The position numbers were made by a program, and so were the translations under genes. A stretch of DNA of 64,000 nucleotides from Clostridium sp. 1001271st1 H5 (GTDB lineage: Bacteria > Bacillota > Clostridia > Lachnospirales > Lachnospiraceae), in assembly GCF_005845215.1 (NCBI RefSeq), contig NZ_SPHO01000012.1, forward strand, positions 1 to 64,000, written 5' to 3'. Positions within the stretch are counted from its first letter, which is position 1. Each line of letters starts with the position of its first letter. Shown piece after piece: positions 35,515 to 44,329 of this stretch. Under the pieces are notes generated by a model. The model searched no databases. It was not told the DNA's origin and saw only the letters and a list, made by a program, of their open reading frames with translations.

Positions 35515-36063
35515 ATGGAAAACAACACATTAAAAGCCTCGATTGGCATTGAATTTTCCCTGATTGGGACACAGCTTCATGCCATGTATGAAAAAAATGA
35601 AGGAGGGTACGCAGTACTTTTAATTCCGTCGGAACAGACGCCGGACAGCGGTATTTCCGTAAAGGATTTGATTGATGACATCAAGAAGATGGCCAAGGGA
35701 GTGTCCGGCAGCGATACTGCTGTGGATACGACCCAGCTTGAGACTGCCATGACCGAGGCCGCCAAGGAGGGCGGCGGCTCCACATCCATGAAATTGGAGG
35801 ATATTGTAATCAAGCTTCAGATGGCTTATCTGTACATCAGCAAAAAGGGAGAGAACTCTGTTCTGGAATATGCGTTTCAGCTGCAGGTGGTGACGGAAGG
35901 TCTGGTGCCGGAAACCATCAAGCCTATTGTGGATGTAACGAACCTTTCTATTTCCGTCTGGAATACGGACAGAAAGAAGGTAGTGGACAAGATGGCTCTG
36001 ATTACTGTGGACGAATACCTGGGTGCGGCTGCACTGCCGGACAAGAGCCAGGCAACAAAATAG
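35515..36063 (+). CDS. Hypothetical protein, 182 residues
   Basis: I do not recognise this family. It has no signal peptide or membrane span. The N-terminus (TLKASIGIEFSLIGTQLHAM) and C-terminal half (EYAFQLQVVTEGL, VTNLSISVWNTDRKKVVD) look beta-rich; a glycine-rich linker near 85 joins them. The pattern of alternating hydrophobic residues resembles strands in the N-terminal half of the large protein encoded next, so the two may form a complex. AAAAGGAG sits well before ATG 35515. It follows the HD gene after a 170-base spacer in which I see no other gene. Confidence 0.5.
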   Translation: MENNTLKASIGIEFSLIGTQLHAMYEKNEGGYAVLLIPSEQTPDSGISVKDLIDDIKKMAKGVSGSDTAVDTTQLETAMTEAAKEGGGSTSMKLEDIVIKLQMAYLYISKKGENSVLEYAFQLQVVTEGLVPETIKPIVDVTNLSISVWNTDRKKVVDKMALITVDEYLGAAALPDKSQATK

Positions 36064-36133
36064 AGTGGGAAGCACGGTTTAGGAATCAGTAAACTAAGCA
36101 GCATGGAGTGAGCGCAGGAAAGGAGCGGCAGAA

Positions 36134-39100
36134 ATGAACCAAAGTCAGTTGTCATGCAGCATGGCCGTGGAGGGGGTAGTCAGAGGCTGTCCGGCCAGGC
36201 TGGCTGTCTGGTATGATAAGGGCGAAATGTCATTTTGCGGGCAGCTGCAAATGGACCGGAGAGGGCCCGCTGGAATATTGGAGGCTGTAGACAGTGAAAT
36301 GGCTTCCAAATTCGGAGCTTATGCTTCCGGTCTGGTCCGTGTTTCAAATCAATGCGCCGCCTTTTCCTGCATTCATGGAATCACAGCCCTGGGTTATGGC
36401 CAACCGGGGCTGTATTTCAAGGCAGCTGCCGGCAGGGGAAGCGCAGCCATTCTCTTTTCGTTTTCAGTGTGCACCGCAGCCCCAGCCCCCAATCCTGCGC
36501 AGCCGCCGCAGGTATCCTCCCTTATGAATGCAGTGAGTAAAGCAGGGGACTTTTTCGGAATGGAGGAGTTTTATTTTTTCGGACGTGTGGGAACAGGACT
36601 GGGTCCCGGGGATTTGATGGCCGGGGCGCCGGGAACAGAGGCATTTCCGGCCCGGATTGAAAGGTGCAGCCTGCTTGTATATTCCCGTTTAAGGCTTGAC
36701 GGGAACAGCGTGTTTGAAAGGGCGGTCAGGGAGTTGTTCGGTCTGGAGGAGACACAGCTTTTTCTGGGAGCGGGTGAAGGCGGATTCCTGTGCATGGCAG
36801 CAATCCCGGCATACAAGAACCATTTTATGGAAACCAGGAACATGTGCCTGGCAGCGGAGCTTAAGAGCAGCGCCTTGTCCCTGGCGCTTCAGGGCTCTTT
36901 CCGGTTTGCCTTTGTGCCGGATATGGAATTCCATGTAAACTGCGGCATATCAAAGACCCGCTTCATGGTGGAGGCTTTTGGGGAGGTCAGGGAGCCCGTT
37001 CACCTGGCCGGTCCCTTTTCCATAGGGGACACCTGTCTGGCTATTGGATTTGACCGGGGTCCGGTCTTTGCCATGTTTGCCAATCTCTATATACGGGAAA
37101 TACATCTGTTCGGGGCTGTGATGCTTACCGTGGCAGGGTCGGTCCCCAAGCTGGATTTGCTGTCCGCGGCGGTCAGTGACCTGTCTGTTCCTATTTTGGT
37201 GAGGAATCTGCTGGGGCTTTCCTTTGAAGGCCTTGACAGCATTGATTTTATCCGAATACTGGGCCTTCCTTTCCAGGACATGGAGGCATTTGACAGGGAA
37301 ATGGTTAAGAGCGCAGACGGGGGCCGGCTGGCAGAGGCATTTAACCAGAGGATTCATGACAACAGTCTGGTGCTGGAAAAGGAGCAGGTAAAGGCTTCTC
37401 CCTTTGGGGATGGGGTGGACCTGGTGGACCAGCGGCGGATGCGTCATTATTACATAGACAGTTCGGGCAGGATAAAGCTTACGGCCCAGTTTTATTATGC
37501 GGATGTGAATACCAGGCTGGGCAGTTACACGGTGGAGCGGGGAATCTTTGTCTGCGGCGTGATTGAGATTTTTAAGGTGCGGTTCGAGGTCCTGTTTTCC
37601 TTTCGGGAGGGAGACGGGGTGCTGGCATATGGCCGGATACCGGAGGTAAATCTGGGATTCCTGAAGTTAGGCCCCTCCAGGGCAGGGCAGGAGTCCGGGG
37701 AAGCCCTTCCCGTACCGGCGGACAGCGTCCTCAGGCAGTTTATGGGTAAGGAACAAAAGGGAATCGTGTTCTTCCTGTCCGCAGGCAAAAAGGATGTGAC
37801 CTTCTATCTGGACGGACGCATTGAATTGCTGTCCATTCTGTATTTTGAGACCAGGATTATTTTCTGCAAGGGGCTTATATCCATTGATGTGCGTTTTAAC
37901 TGGCTGGCTATTTTTGATGTGAGCATTCATCTGAAGGTGAATTACCAGGATTTCAACCGGGGCGGGTTTGAGTTCCGCCTGGTGATTGATACGTCCGGGC
38001 TGGCTGAGAAGCTGAAGGCGGTGCAGGAGAGCATTAACAGGGCCATTGACCGGCTGAGGGATAAGATTAGGAATGCCACAAGGGAAATTGACAGGGCCCA
38101 GGCCCATGTAAACGAGCTGTATGGGCAGATTGATTCCCTGAACCGTAGAATTGAGGACTGCAGGCAATCCATCCGGAATGCGAAGTGGTGGAAAAAGGCA
38201 TTTGTGGCCATTGCAAAGGGAATCGAGATAGGAGCCTATGAGGTGGCAAAGGCCGGTGTATATGTGGCAATCGGAGTGGCCACGGCAGCCCTTCAGGTGG
38301 CTAAAGCAGCGGTGCAGCTGGCCGGCAAGGTTGGCGAGGGCGTCATGAAGGCGGTGAACGCCGTCATACAGGGGGCTTTATCCTTCTTCTACATCAACCG
38401 TCTGGAGCTGTACGGCAGGGCCGGCATGAACGAGCAGGAATTCAGGGCTTCCATTGAGTTTGTTGCCCTGGGAAAGACCTACCGGTATGAGACAAAAATG
38501 GGGCACTCTGCCCTGAAGTCCGATGCGGCCGGTACTGTGTCAGGCAATATGAACGGGCAGATGAAACATGATTTGGACCATATTGAGGACGGGGCTTTCC
38601 GCAGCAATTTCAGGCGGTACAGCCATGAGTCGTATACCATAGAGGAACAGTGCCGGCGCCTGGCGGGGGCCAGGGAGCAGATGAGGTCATCCACAAGGCT
38701 GATGCGTTCCATGCAGGAAGCGTATGTCCGGGAGTTCAGCGAACCCATGTCTGACTTTGACCAGATGAACCAGGAGTATGTAAATGCCCTGGACTGTGTG
38801 GGCGGCATTTTGAAGACAGGGGAGCAGGCCGGGGATGTAAAGGCATTATCCGGCTCCATGGGCGGCTTAAAACGCAGGATTACACTGAAAGAGAAGGAAG
38901 GCGTGTTCCGGGATGAGGAACTGTCTGAGCTGAAGGATGTTATTCACAATTACGACCAGGCAAGGCTTCTGTATGACGAGGTAAAGAAGAGTATGTCTGC
39001 TGTGGAGAGCCAGAGAAAACAGATGCTGGCCTATGCAGACCTTCAAAAGCAGAAAACAGGCGAACAAAAACAGAAGAAAGCATTGTCCGCGGCAGAGGGC

Positions 39101-39313
39101 AGCATGGAACGGGTGCTGAACAAGACCGAGGAGGCCATGTACCGCAGCTTCCCCGTGGACCGCAGCGGCAGGAATTACATTAATCTTTCCAGAGAGGGAT
39201 TGATTCACCAGTACATGGACGAGGCAAGGCAGGAATTTGGCGCTGAGGCATCTGAGAACGTGCGGGTAATGAGAAGCAGGAGCCGTAAGGGACGGTATGA
39301 CAGCAGGCTGTAG
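36134..39313 (+). CDS. Large protein with beta-rich N-terminus and helical, amphipathic C-terminus
   Basis: A 1059-residue protein, unrecognised. Residues 1-620 appear rich in short beta-strands, with repeated patterns such as FSIGDTCLAIGFDRGPVF and DVSIHLKVNYQDF. About 622-690 is a coiled coil (AVQESINRAIDRLRDKI). About 696-755 is a long Ala/Val/Gly-rich hydrophobic-amphipathic stretch (VAIGVATAALQVAKAAVQLA) that could insert into membranes. About 800-1030 is again helical and charged, with a basic tail (RSRSRKGRYDSRL). No signal peptide is seen, so release would need another route, such as lysis. A pore-forming toxin or scaffold role is possible but unproven. GAAAGGAG precedes ATG 36134. 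Confidence 0.5.
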   Translation: MNQSQLSCSMAVEGVVRGCPARLAVWYDKGEMSFCGQLQMDRRGPAGILEAVDSEMASKFGAYASGLVRVSNQCAAFSCIHGITALGYGQPGLYFKAAAGRGSAAILFSFSVCTAAPAPNPAQPPQVSSLMNAVSKAGDFFGMEEFYFFGRVGTGLGPGDLMAGAPGTEAFPARIERCSLLVYSRLRLDGNSVFERAVRELFGLEETQLFLGAGEGGFLCMAAIPAYKNHFMETRNMCLAAELKSSALSLALQGSFRFAFVPDMEFHVNCGISKTRFMVEAFGEVREPVHLAGPFSIGDTCLAIGFDRGPVFAMFANLYIREIHLFGAVMLTVAGSVPKLDLLSAAVSDLSVPILVRNLLGLSFEGLDSIDFIRILGLPFQDMEAFDREMVKSADGGRLAEAFNQRIHDNSLVLEKEQVKASPFGDGVDLVDQRRMRHYYIDSSGRIKLTAQFYYADVNTRLGSYTVERGIFVCGVIEIFKVRFEVLFSFREGDGVLAYGRIPEVNLGFLKLGPSRAGQESGEALPVPADSVLRQFMGKEQKGIVFFLSAGKKDVTFYLDGRIELLSILYFETRIIFCKGLISIDVRFNWLAIFDVSIHLKVNYQDFNRGGFEFRLVIDTSGLAEKLKAVQESINRAIDRLRDKIRNATREIDRAQAHVNELYGQIDSLNRRIEDCRQSIRNAKWWKKAFVAIAKGIEIGAYEVAKAGVYVAIGVATAALQVAKAAVQLAGKVGEGVMKAVNAVIQGALSFFYINRLELYGRAGMNEQEFRASIEFVALGKTYRYETKMGHSALKSDAAGTVSGNMNGQMKHDLDHIEDGAFRSNFRRYSHESYTIEEQCRRLAGAREQMRSSTRLMRSMQEAYVREFSEPMSDFDQMNQEYVNALDCVGGILKTGEQAGDVKALSGSMGGLKRRITLKEKEGVFRDEELSELKDVIHNYDQARLLYDEVKKSMSAVESQRKQMLAYADLQKQKTGEQKQKKALSAAEGSMERVLNKTEEAMYRSFPVDRSGRNYINLSREGLIHQYMDEARQEFGAEASENVRVMRSRSRKGRYDSRL

Positions 39314-39342
39314 GCTGCATAGCAGCAGGCAGTGAGTGTCCG

Positions 39343-39417
39343 GAGGCAAAGCATCATGAGGCAAAACATTATGAGGCAAAGCATCATGAGGCAAAGCATC
39401 ACGGGGCAAAGCAGTAA
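39343..39417 (+). repeat. 15-base tandem repeat, five copies
   Basis: The unit GAGGCAAAGCATCAT occurs five times in a row, with the last copy most diverged (GGGGCAAAGCAGTAA). It lies in the 138-base spacer between the 1059-residue gene and the C11 protease gene. This is the second short minisatellite in an intergenic gap of the same gene run. Confidence 0.85.
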
Positions 39418-39451
39418 AGAGAGTGTGTAATAACGAAAAGGAGAATGGCAG

Positions 39452-41461
39452 ATGGAAGAAAGAAAAAAGAGGGTCACTGCGCCGCGGATTGCGGCAACCC
39501 TAAGCGCCCTGCTGGCAGGGGCGGCCCTCTATACGGTAAGCGGTTCTGAGCGTCAGGGTATTCAGGTGATGGAGTATGATGCTGCCACAGAGGCCGCAGA
39601 CAGTACAATCATGGTATATATGAACGGCAGCGACCTGGAAGGAGATTATGGCGCCGCCACTGCGGACCTTCAGGAAATGATGGCGGCGTTGGTAAAAATG
39701 GGGCAGGAGGGGAGGGCTCCCTCCCTCCATGTGGTGGTGGAAGCAGGCGGTTCCACCCGGTGGGAACTGGAAGAAATGGATGGCGTGTCCTATGCCAGGT
39801 TTGTCCTGACAGAGGACGGGGTTTCCGCCATGGAACCCATGGAAATCAGGAACATGGGGGAGGCAGATACCCTGACGGACTTTATCAACTATGGTGTCCA
39901 ATCTTATCCGGCCAGCCATTACGGGCTGATTCTGTGGAATCACGGAGGCGGCCCGGTGGGAGGATATGGGAGCGACAGCCATTTTGGCGGAGATGGGCTT
40001 TCACTGGAGGAGATACGGGAGGCTGCGGACCACTCTGTTATGGCGGACAGCGCCTTTGATTTTGTGGCCTTTGACGCCTGCCTTATGGGCAGCGTGGAGA
40101 TTGCTGGCTGTCTGGAAGGAAAGGCTGACTATGTCATTGCATCGCCGGAGCTGGAACCTCAGGATGGTTATGATTACAGCTGGATGACGGCATTGGGAGA
40201 CAGCCTGCCGCCTGACAGTGAGTGGGGGGAGGTGGCAGGCCGGTCCATGGTGAGGGCTTATGATGCCTGCTATGCCTCAGGCACTGCGCCTGTTGCCATG
40301 ACTCTTATGGATATGAAGGAATACCGGGCATTTCATGAGATTTTTCACCAATATGTGGACCGAATACCGGCGGAATGCCGGGAAGAGCTGTACGGTGAAC
40401 TGGGAAGGGACAGGTTGAAGATGCTGGCATTTGGCAGCAGACAGGCGGGAAGCGCTTCGGAGCTGGTGGATGTGATGGACTTTCTGGATGCCTGTCAGAA
40501 GGTATATCCGGACGAACAGGCATTACAGACATTAAAGGAGCGGATGGGGATGCTGGTGGCAGAACAGTCGGCCGCAGGCTATCCTGTGAATCCAAGCGGC
40601 CTGACCATATACCTGCCCAGCGGTTCCAATCCATATCTGCAGGAGGACCTTGAAACGTATGACGCCGCAGGATTCTGCAGTGCCTACAGGCAGCTGACGG
40701 ACGGATATGCAGCGTATCTGGCCAGGGAAAGCGGTGTGGATTGGGGAGACATACGTGCACATAAGGACGGCGCTGTGGAAATCAGTATATCCCCGGAGGA
40801 TATTTCTTCCGTGACAGGAGCATACCTGGCTGTGTTCTGCCCCGTGGGGGACCAGGGGAGTTATTATCTTCTCTGCACGGACAGTGATGTGGCCATTGGA
40901 GTGGACGGGACGCTGCGTGCAGTGCCGGAGGACAGCTATATGGGAATGAAGGGACAGGTGCTCTGCCTTATTGAAACCATGAATCTGGAGGCATACACGG
41001 AATATATGGCTCCGGTGCTCTATAACGGGGAGCTGTGTACCTTGCGGATTGGGTTTGACGAGGAGCATGAGGACGGGCAGATTCTTTCCGCGACGCCGGC
41101 GGGCCTGTCCTCTGAGGCCGCAAAACAGATTTATGAGCTGAAGGAGGGGGACCGGATGATACCGCTGTATCCGGTTGAATGTATGGAAGATGCAGAGGAG
41201 GCAGGAGAAGCAGCGGCTGAACCGGAAGATTCCGCCAGCGCTGCCAGCGATGTTCCGGGCTGCCTTCCGGACAGCCGGTACTACACAGACAGCTATTACA
41301 TGGGAACGGAATTTTATATAGAGGAACCGGATGACATGCTGCTGGAGACAGTACCAATATCCGGGGATGGATATCTCTATGGTTTTATGCTGACGGATGT
41401 ACGGCAGCATATTTATTATACGGATTTTATCGGCATGGAGGCAGAGGATGCCGGTTCATGA
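39452..41461 (+). CDS. Clostripain-family (C11) cysteine protease
   Basis: A 669-residue protein of the clostripain/C11 clan CD peptidases. An N-terminal hydrophobic segment (about 11-30, AATLSALLAGAALYTVSG) should act as signal or anchor, so the enzyme works outside the membrane. The catalytic core includes STIMVYMNGSDLE (51-63), the His motif LILWNHGGG with His164, and the Cys motif FVAFDACLMGS with Cys210, as in PmC11. The fold is caspase-like, and C11 enzymes usually cleave after Arg or Lys and self-activate. The C-terminal 250 residues are specific to this protein. It may process a partner from the same operon or act in lysis. Confidence 0.85.
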   Translation: MEERKKRVTAPRIAATLSALLAGAALYTVSGSERQGIQVMEYDAATEAADSTIMVYMNGSDLEGDYGAATADLQEMMAALVKMGQEGRAPSLHVVVEAGGSTRWELEEMDGVSYARFVLTEDGVSAMEPMEIRNMGEADTLTDFINYGVQSYPASHYGLILWNHGGGPVGGYGSDSHFGGDGLSLEEIREAADHSVMADSAFDFVAFDACLMGSVEIAGCLEGKADYVIASPELEPQDGYDYSWMTALGDSLPPDSEWGEVAGRSMVRAYDACYASGTAPVAMTLMDMKEYRAFHEIFHQYVDRIPAECREELYGELGRDRLKMLAFGSRQAGSASELVDVMDFLDACQKVYPDEQALQTLKERMGMLVAEQSAAGYPVNPSGLTIYLPSGSNPYLQEDLETYDAAGFCSAYRQLTDGYAAYLARESGVDWGDIRAHKDGAVEISISPEDISSVTGAYLAVFCPVGDQGSYYLLCTDSDVAIGVDGTLRAVPEDSYMGMKGQVLCLIETMNLEAYTEYMAPVLYNGELCTLRIGFDEEHEDGQILSATPAGLSSEAAKQIYELKEGDRMIPLYPVECMEDAEEAGEAAAEPEDSASAASDVPGCLPDSRYYTDSYYMGTEFYIEEPDDMLLETVPISGDGYLYGFMLTDVRQHIYYTDFIGMEAEDAGS

Positions 41462-41484
41462 ACAGTGAAAGGAGAGAATGAATC

Positions 41485-42774
41485 ATGAGTAAGACGAGCA
41501 GGGAATTGATTGAATTCTGCAGGGGGAAGCTGGGCACGCCGTATGTGTTCGGTATGAAGGGACAGGTTCTGACGGAGGCGCTGCTGCTGCAGCTGGCAGC
41601 GGAAAATCCCAAGGTCTATACACCCCAGTACATAGCCAAGGCGCGGTGTTTCATGGGTAAGCACTGTACGGATTGTTCCGGCCTGATTACCTGGTGCACC
41701 GGTATCCTGAGGGGAAGCGCCAATTATAAGGAGACTGCCCGGGAGGTGCAGCCCATAGGCGCATTAAATGAATCAATGACAGGCTGGGCCCTCTGGAAAC
41801 CTGGACATATCGGGGTTTACATTGGAAATGGAAAATGCATTGAGGCTAAGGGTATCAATTACGGTACAGTGGAGACACGGGTCCGGGATACGCCCTGGGC
41901 CAATGTTCTGAAACTCAAGGACATTGATTATACAGAGCAGGTATGTGAACCAGCAGCTCCTTTACCCCACCCCACGGGTTGGGTAAAGGAAGACGGCGGG
42001 GTCCGTTTCTATCTGGAGCCGGAACGGTATGTGGTCAATGACTGGTATCAGGACCGCGGGCAGTGGTTCTGGTTTGATGGTTCAGGTCATGCTGTGAGGG
42101 ATAACTGGTACCTTTATAAAGACGACTGGTATTATTTCGGCCCGGACTTTGCGATGGTTAAGGGGCTCCAATTCATTAAAGGGAAGCCCTATTATTTTAA
42201 CAAAGACGGCCGGATGGCAAAGCTGGGGACCAGCTTTATCGTTCAGGTGGATAAAAACGGCGTACTGCATTTTCCGGAGGAGGAATCACCGGAGCTTCCC
42301 GTCATTCCGGCACCAGCAGACCATAAAGCAGAACAGGCCCGGGGAGAACTAAAAATATCGGATGCAGGTATCTGCCTGATTAAACAGTTTGAAGGATGCC
42401 GTCTGGAGGCATACCGCTGCGCAGCCGGTGTGCCAACCATCGGGTACGGACATACGGCCGGAGTGACCATGGGGATGAGGATTACCCAGGCACAGGCAGA
42501 GGCATATCTGAGGGAGGACTTAAGAAAATTCGAACAGGCGGTAAACAACGTGCTGGGATGCAGCGTAACCCAAAACCAGTTTGATGCCCTGGTAAGCTTT
42601 GCATATAATCTGGGGGCAGGCGCGCTCAGGAACAGTACGCTTTTAAAATGTCTGAATGCAGGGGATGTAAAGGGGGCGGCCGATGAATTTCCCAAATGGA
42701 ACAAAGCAGCCGGAAAGGTGTTGGAAGGACTTACCAGGCGGCGGATGCAGGAACGGCAGTTATTCTTATCCTGA
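41485..42774 (+). CDS. Modular endolysin: NlpC/P60 + wall-binding repeats + GH24 lysozyme
   Basis: A 429-residue peptidoglycan hydrolase. Residues 1-150 are NlpC/P60-like, with catalytic Cys64 (CTDCSGLI) and His108 (KPGHIGVYIGNG). Residues about 160-235 are aromatic choline/wall-binding-type repeats (WFWFDGSGHAVRDNWY, DWYYFGPDFAMV, PYYFNKDGRMA). Residues about 290-429 are a GH24 phage-type lysozyme (LIKQFEGCRLEAYRCAAGV with the acid residue, TIGYGHTAG, FDALVSFAYNLGAGAL). It would cut both peptide stems and glycan strands. No signal peptide is visible, so like phage lysins it needs a holin, pore or cell damage to reach the wall. GAAAGGAG precedes ATG 41485. Confidence 0.88.
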   Translation: MSKTSRELIEFCRGKLGTPYVFGMKGQVLTEALLLQLAAENPKVYTPQYIAKARCFMGKHCTDCSGLITWCTGILRGSANYKETAREVQPIGALNESMTGWALWKPGHIGVYIGNGKCIEAKGINYGTVETRVRDTPWANVLKLKDIDYTEQVCEPAAPLPHPTGWVKEDGGVRFYLEPERYVVNDWYQDRGQWFWFDGSGHAVRDNWYLYKDDWYYFGPDFAMVKGLQFIKGKPYYFNKDGRMAKLGTSFIVQVDKNGVLHFPEEESPELPVIPAPADHKAEQARGELKISDAGICLIKQFEGCRLEAYRCAAGVPTIGYGHTAGVTMGMRITQAQAEAYLREDLRKFEQAVNNVLGCSVTQNQFDALVSFAYNLGAGALRNSTLLKCLNAGDVKGAADEFPKWNKAAGKVLEGLTRRRMQERQLFLS

Positions 42775-42835
42775 TAGGGGACAGCAATTCTGATTATAGG
42801 GCAAAAATAACCGCTAATGGATATTGATACGGAAA

Positions 42836-42867
42836 GAAAGGGCAGAGGCATGATTCTCTGCCCTTTC
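42836..42867. terminator. Hairpin between convergent endolysin and LytTR genes
   Basis: GAAAGGGCAGAG and CTCTGCCCTTTC form a perfect 12-base stem with an 8-base loop. The minus-strand side is followed by CTTTCTTTCC, the plus-strand side is less T-rich. It probably ends transcription from both directions. Confidence 0.65.
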
Positions 42868-42915
42868 CGCTGCGTCCCGGCCAATGCATCCTGGCGGATG
42901 AATCCTGCCCCGTGC

Positions 42916-43680
42916 CTATCCATTGCTTGCGTCCCGGCCCGCGCGGTGCGGATACCTGCGGAAATAATCAGACAAACCGCGCCTGTAGCTGCGGGAACAG
43001 CAGCAGGAGATACCGCCTGTAAAGGAGAGAATCCCCTGGTCAGGTTCAAAGGACCGGACATTGGACAGATTTGCTATGGTGGACGCCCGTACCTGACGGA
43101 AGGGCGGAGCCAGCTTTTCTGACAATTCTTTGATACCGGAGCGGAAGGTATATACCCCGTCAGAGCAGTGTACATTGCACATGTGGGTCCCTTTTACGGT
43201 TTCTATATAATAGATTCCGGAAAAGGGGACACGGGCTTCCTGCCGGTTTCCGTGTACAAGCAGAAATCCGTCCGTGGAATTCACGCGGCGGTTCAGGTAG
43301 GTCAGGATATTCAGGCAGGAGCGTTCTAAATTATCATGGGCAGGATGGATGTAGCCTGCGATGCCGCGGACGGAGTGGCTGTTGACCAGACGGGCCGCGG
43401 TGCGGTAATCACTGCTCACCATGCAGACCATTATCCGGCTGCTGCAGGACGTGAGCCTGTCCAGGACATCGGGCCAGTCGGGACGGCTGTCGCTGTCAAA
43501 GAACATGAGCCACAGCTCTGTGGGAGAGCCGGCAGCTTCCTTGATGAGTTCGTCCGGTGTCAGGCTCCTGAAGGCATACAGCTCCATGCCCCTCAGACGC
43601 CTGGTGGAAATGGCTGAGTCTGCGGCTGCATAGAGTTGACTGAAAAGCTGACTATGTTCTGTTGATATAACAATATTCAA
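42916..43680 (-). CDS. LytTR-domain response-regulator-like protein
   Basis: A 254-residue DNA-binding regulator. Residues about 1-125 have a receiver-like order (WLMFFDSDSRPDWPDVLDRL, IMVCMVSSDYRTAARL, GIAGYIHPAHD), but the usual phospho-acceptor surroundings are not clear. Residues about 140-235 form a LytTR domain (VPFSGIYYIETVKGTHMCNV, TFRSGIKELSEKL, FRQVRASTIANLSNVRSF). The start is probably TTG 43680, which has AAAGGAGG 8 bases upstream; the frame opens earlier at 43716. The protein faces the endolysin gene. Its promoter region holds a LexA-box-like palindrome, so damage control is possible. No histidine kinase gene is adjacent. Confidence 0.75.
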   Translation of the reverse strand: MNIVISTEHSQLFSQLYAAADSAISTRRLRGMELYAFRSLTPDELIKEAAGSPTELWLMFFDSDSRPDWPDVLDRLTSCSSRIMVCMVSSDYRTAARLVNSHSVRGIAGYIHPAHDNLERSCLNILTYLNRRVNSTDGFLLVHGNRQEARVPFSGIYYIETVKGTHMCNVHCSDGVYTFRSGIKELSEKLAPPFRQVRASTIANLSNVRSFEPDQGILSFTGGISCCCSRSYRRGLSDYFRRYPHRAGRDASNG

Positions 43681-43737
43681 ACCAGATTCCTCCTTTGTTC
43701 CAGTATAAGTAATCATGGGTGGTTACAAGATTCATCC

Positions 43738-43765
43738 GTTATACAGAACATATGTTCGATTAAAA
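43738..43765 (-). promoter_or_regulatory. Promoter of the LytTR gene with LexA-like operator
   Basis: On the minus strand a weak -35 (TTTTAA, 43765-43760) and a -10 (TATAAC, 43743-43738) are 16 bases apart. Between them at 43745-43758 lies a palindrome, GAACATATGTTC, that matches the Gram-positive LexA consensus CGAACRNRYGTTYG except at one outer base. A repressor bound there would block RNA polymerase. Confidence 0.55.
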
Positions 43766-43826
43766 CCGAATAGAAAAGGCCGTCCGGCCCAAATAACGGT
43801 GTGAATCTGTGCAGCACCCGTCCTTC

Positions 43827-44246
43827 TCATTCTTCTTGCCGCTGCTCCATGAGGCTTCTCAGCTTCCTGAGAATCTTTCCGTGGCGGTAATGAAGCGTGG
43901 TTACAGGAACTCCGGTTTCCCTGGAAATCTGGCGCAGGGACTGGTCGTAACAGTAAATACGGCGTATCATATCCCTCTCTCTGGGGTCCAGACCCTTCAT
44001 GGCCTTAAGGAGCAGGGAGCGCTCCAATGCCTCCTCAGCCTGCTCCTCCACAGATTTGGAGCGGGTGTCCTGAAACAGGTCGCAGCCGTTTAAATCCTCT
44101 GTGTCCAATGCATTATAAGAAAATGTCCTATTATGGATATCCGACTCCCGGAAATACCGCTCCTTCCGCTGGCCTTTGCAGTATAATTTATAAATTTCTT
44201 TTGAGACATAGATATTCCGGTTATCAATACGTATGTAATATAGCAT
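43827..44246 (-). CDS. Small sigma-70-like factor (region 4 type)
   Basis: A 139-residue protein whose second half (about 75-135) is a sigma region 4-like helix-turn-helix: LLLKAMKGLDPRERDMIRR, QSLRQISRETGVPVTTLHYR and KILRKLRSL. The N-terminal 60 residues are basic with many tyrosines and show no clear region 2, so it may be a UviA/phage-type or accessory sigma-like regulator. I place the start at ATG 44246 because GAGAGGTGG lies 6 bases upstream; the frame opens earlier at 44378. The gene has a TTGACA promoter with a perfect LexA box upstream. It may drive the neighbouring lysis/toxin-like operon. Confidence 0.75.
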   Translation of the reverse strand: MLYYIRIDNRNIYVSKEIYKLYCKGQRKERYFRESDIHNRTFSYNALDTEDLNGCDLFQDTRSKSVEEQAEEALERSLLLKAMKGLDPRERDMIRRIYCYDQSLRQISRETGVPVTTLHYRHGKILRKLRSLMEQRQEE

Positions 44247-44292
44247 ATTTTTCCACCTCTCATGTGGAAAAGGGAATCTGTGATGTAGTTTA

Positions 44293-44321
44293 AAGATATC
44301 ACTGAGGGGGGATTTTGTCAA
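44293..44321 (-). promoter_or_regulatory. Housekeeping-type promoter of the sigma-like gene
   Basis: On the minus strand TTGACA (44321-44316) and TATCTT (44298-44293) are separated by 17 bases. A short leader of about 40 bases leads to ATG 44246. Confidence 0.7.
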
Positions 44322-44329
44322 GAAAAATT

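Noticed and set aside
34289..39417. CRISPR-like arrays
   Set aside because: The two arrays have units of 12 and 15 bases joined directly without unique spacers, and no cas gene is near.
38867..39477. Two minus-strand open frames over the 15-base repeats
   Set aside because: They are low-complexity products of the repeat and the reverse strand of the 1059-residue gene, without ribosome sites.
40532..41410. Long minus-strand frame opposite the C11 protease
   Set aside because: It is a shadow frame of a GC-richer real gene that has catalytic motifs on the plus strand.
41485..42774. Endolysin taken as sign of a prophage
   Set aside because: No capsid, tail, terminase or portal gene can be recognised in the neighbourhood, so a prophage is not supported.
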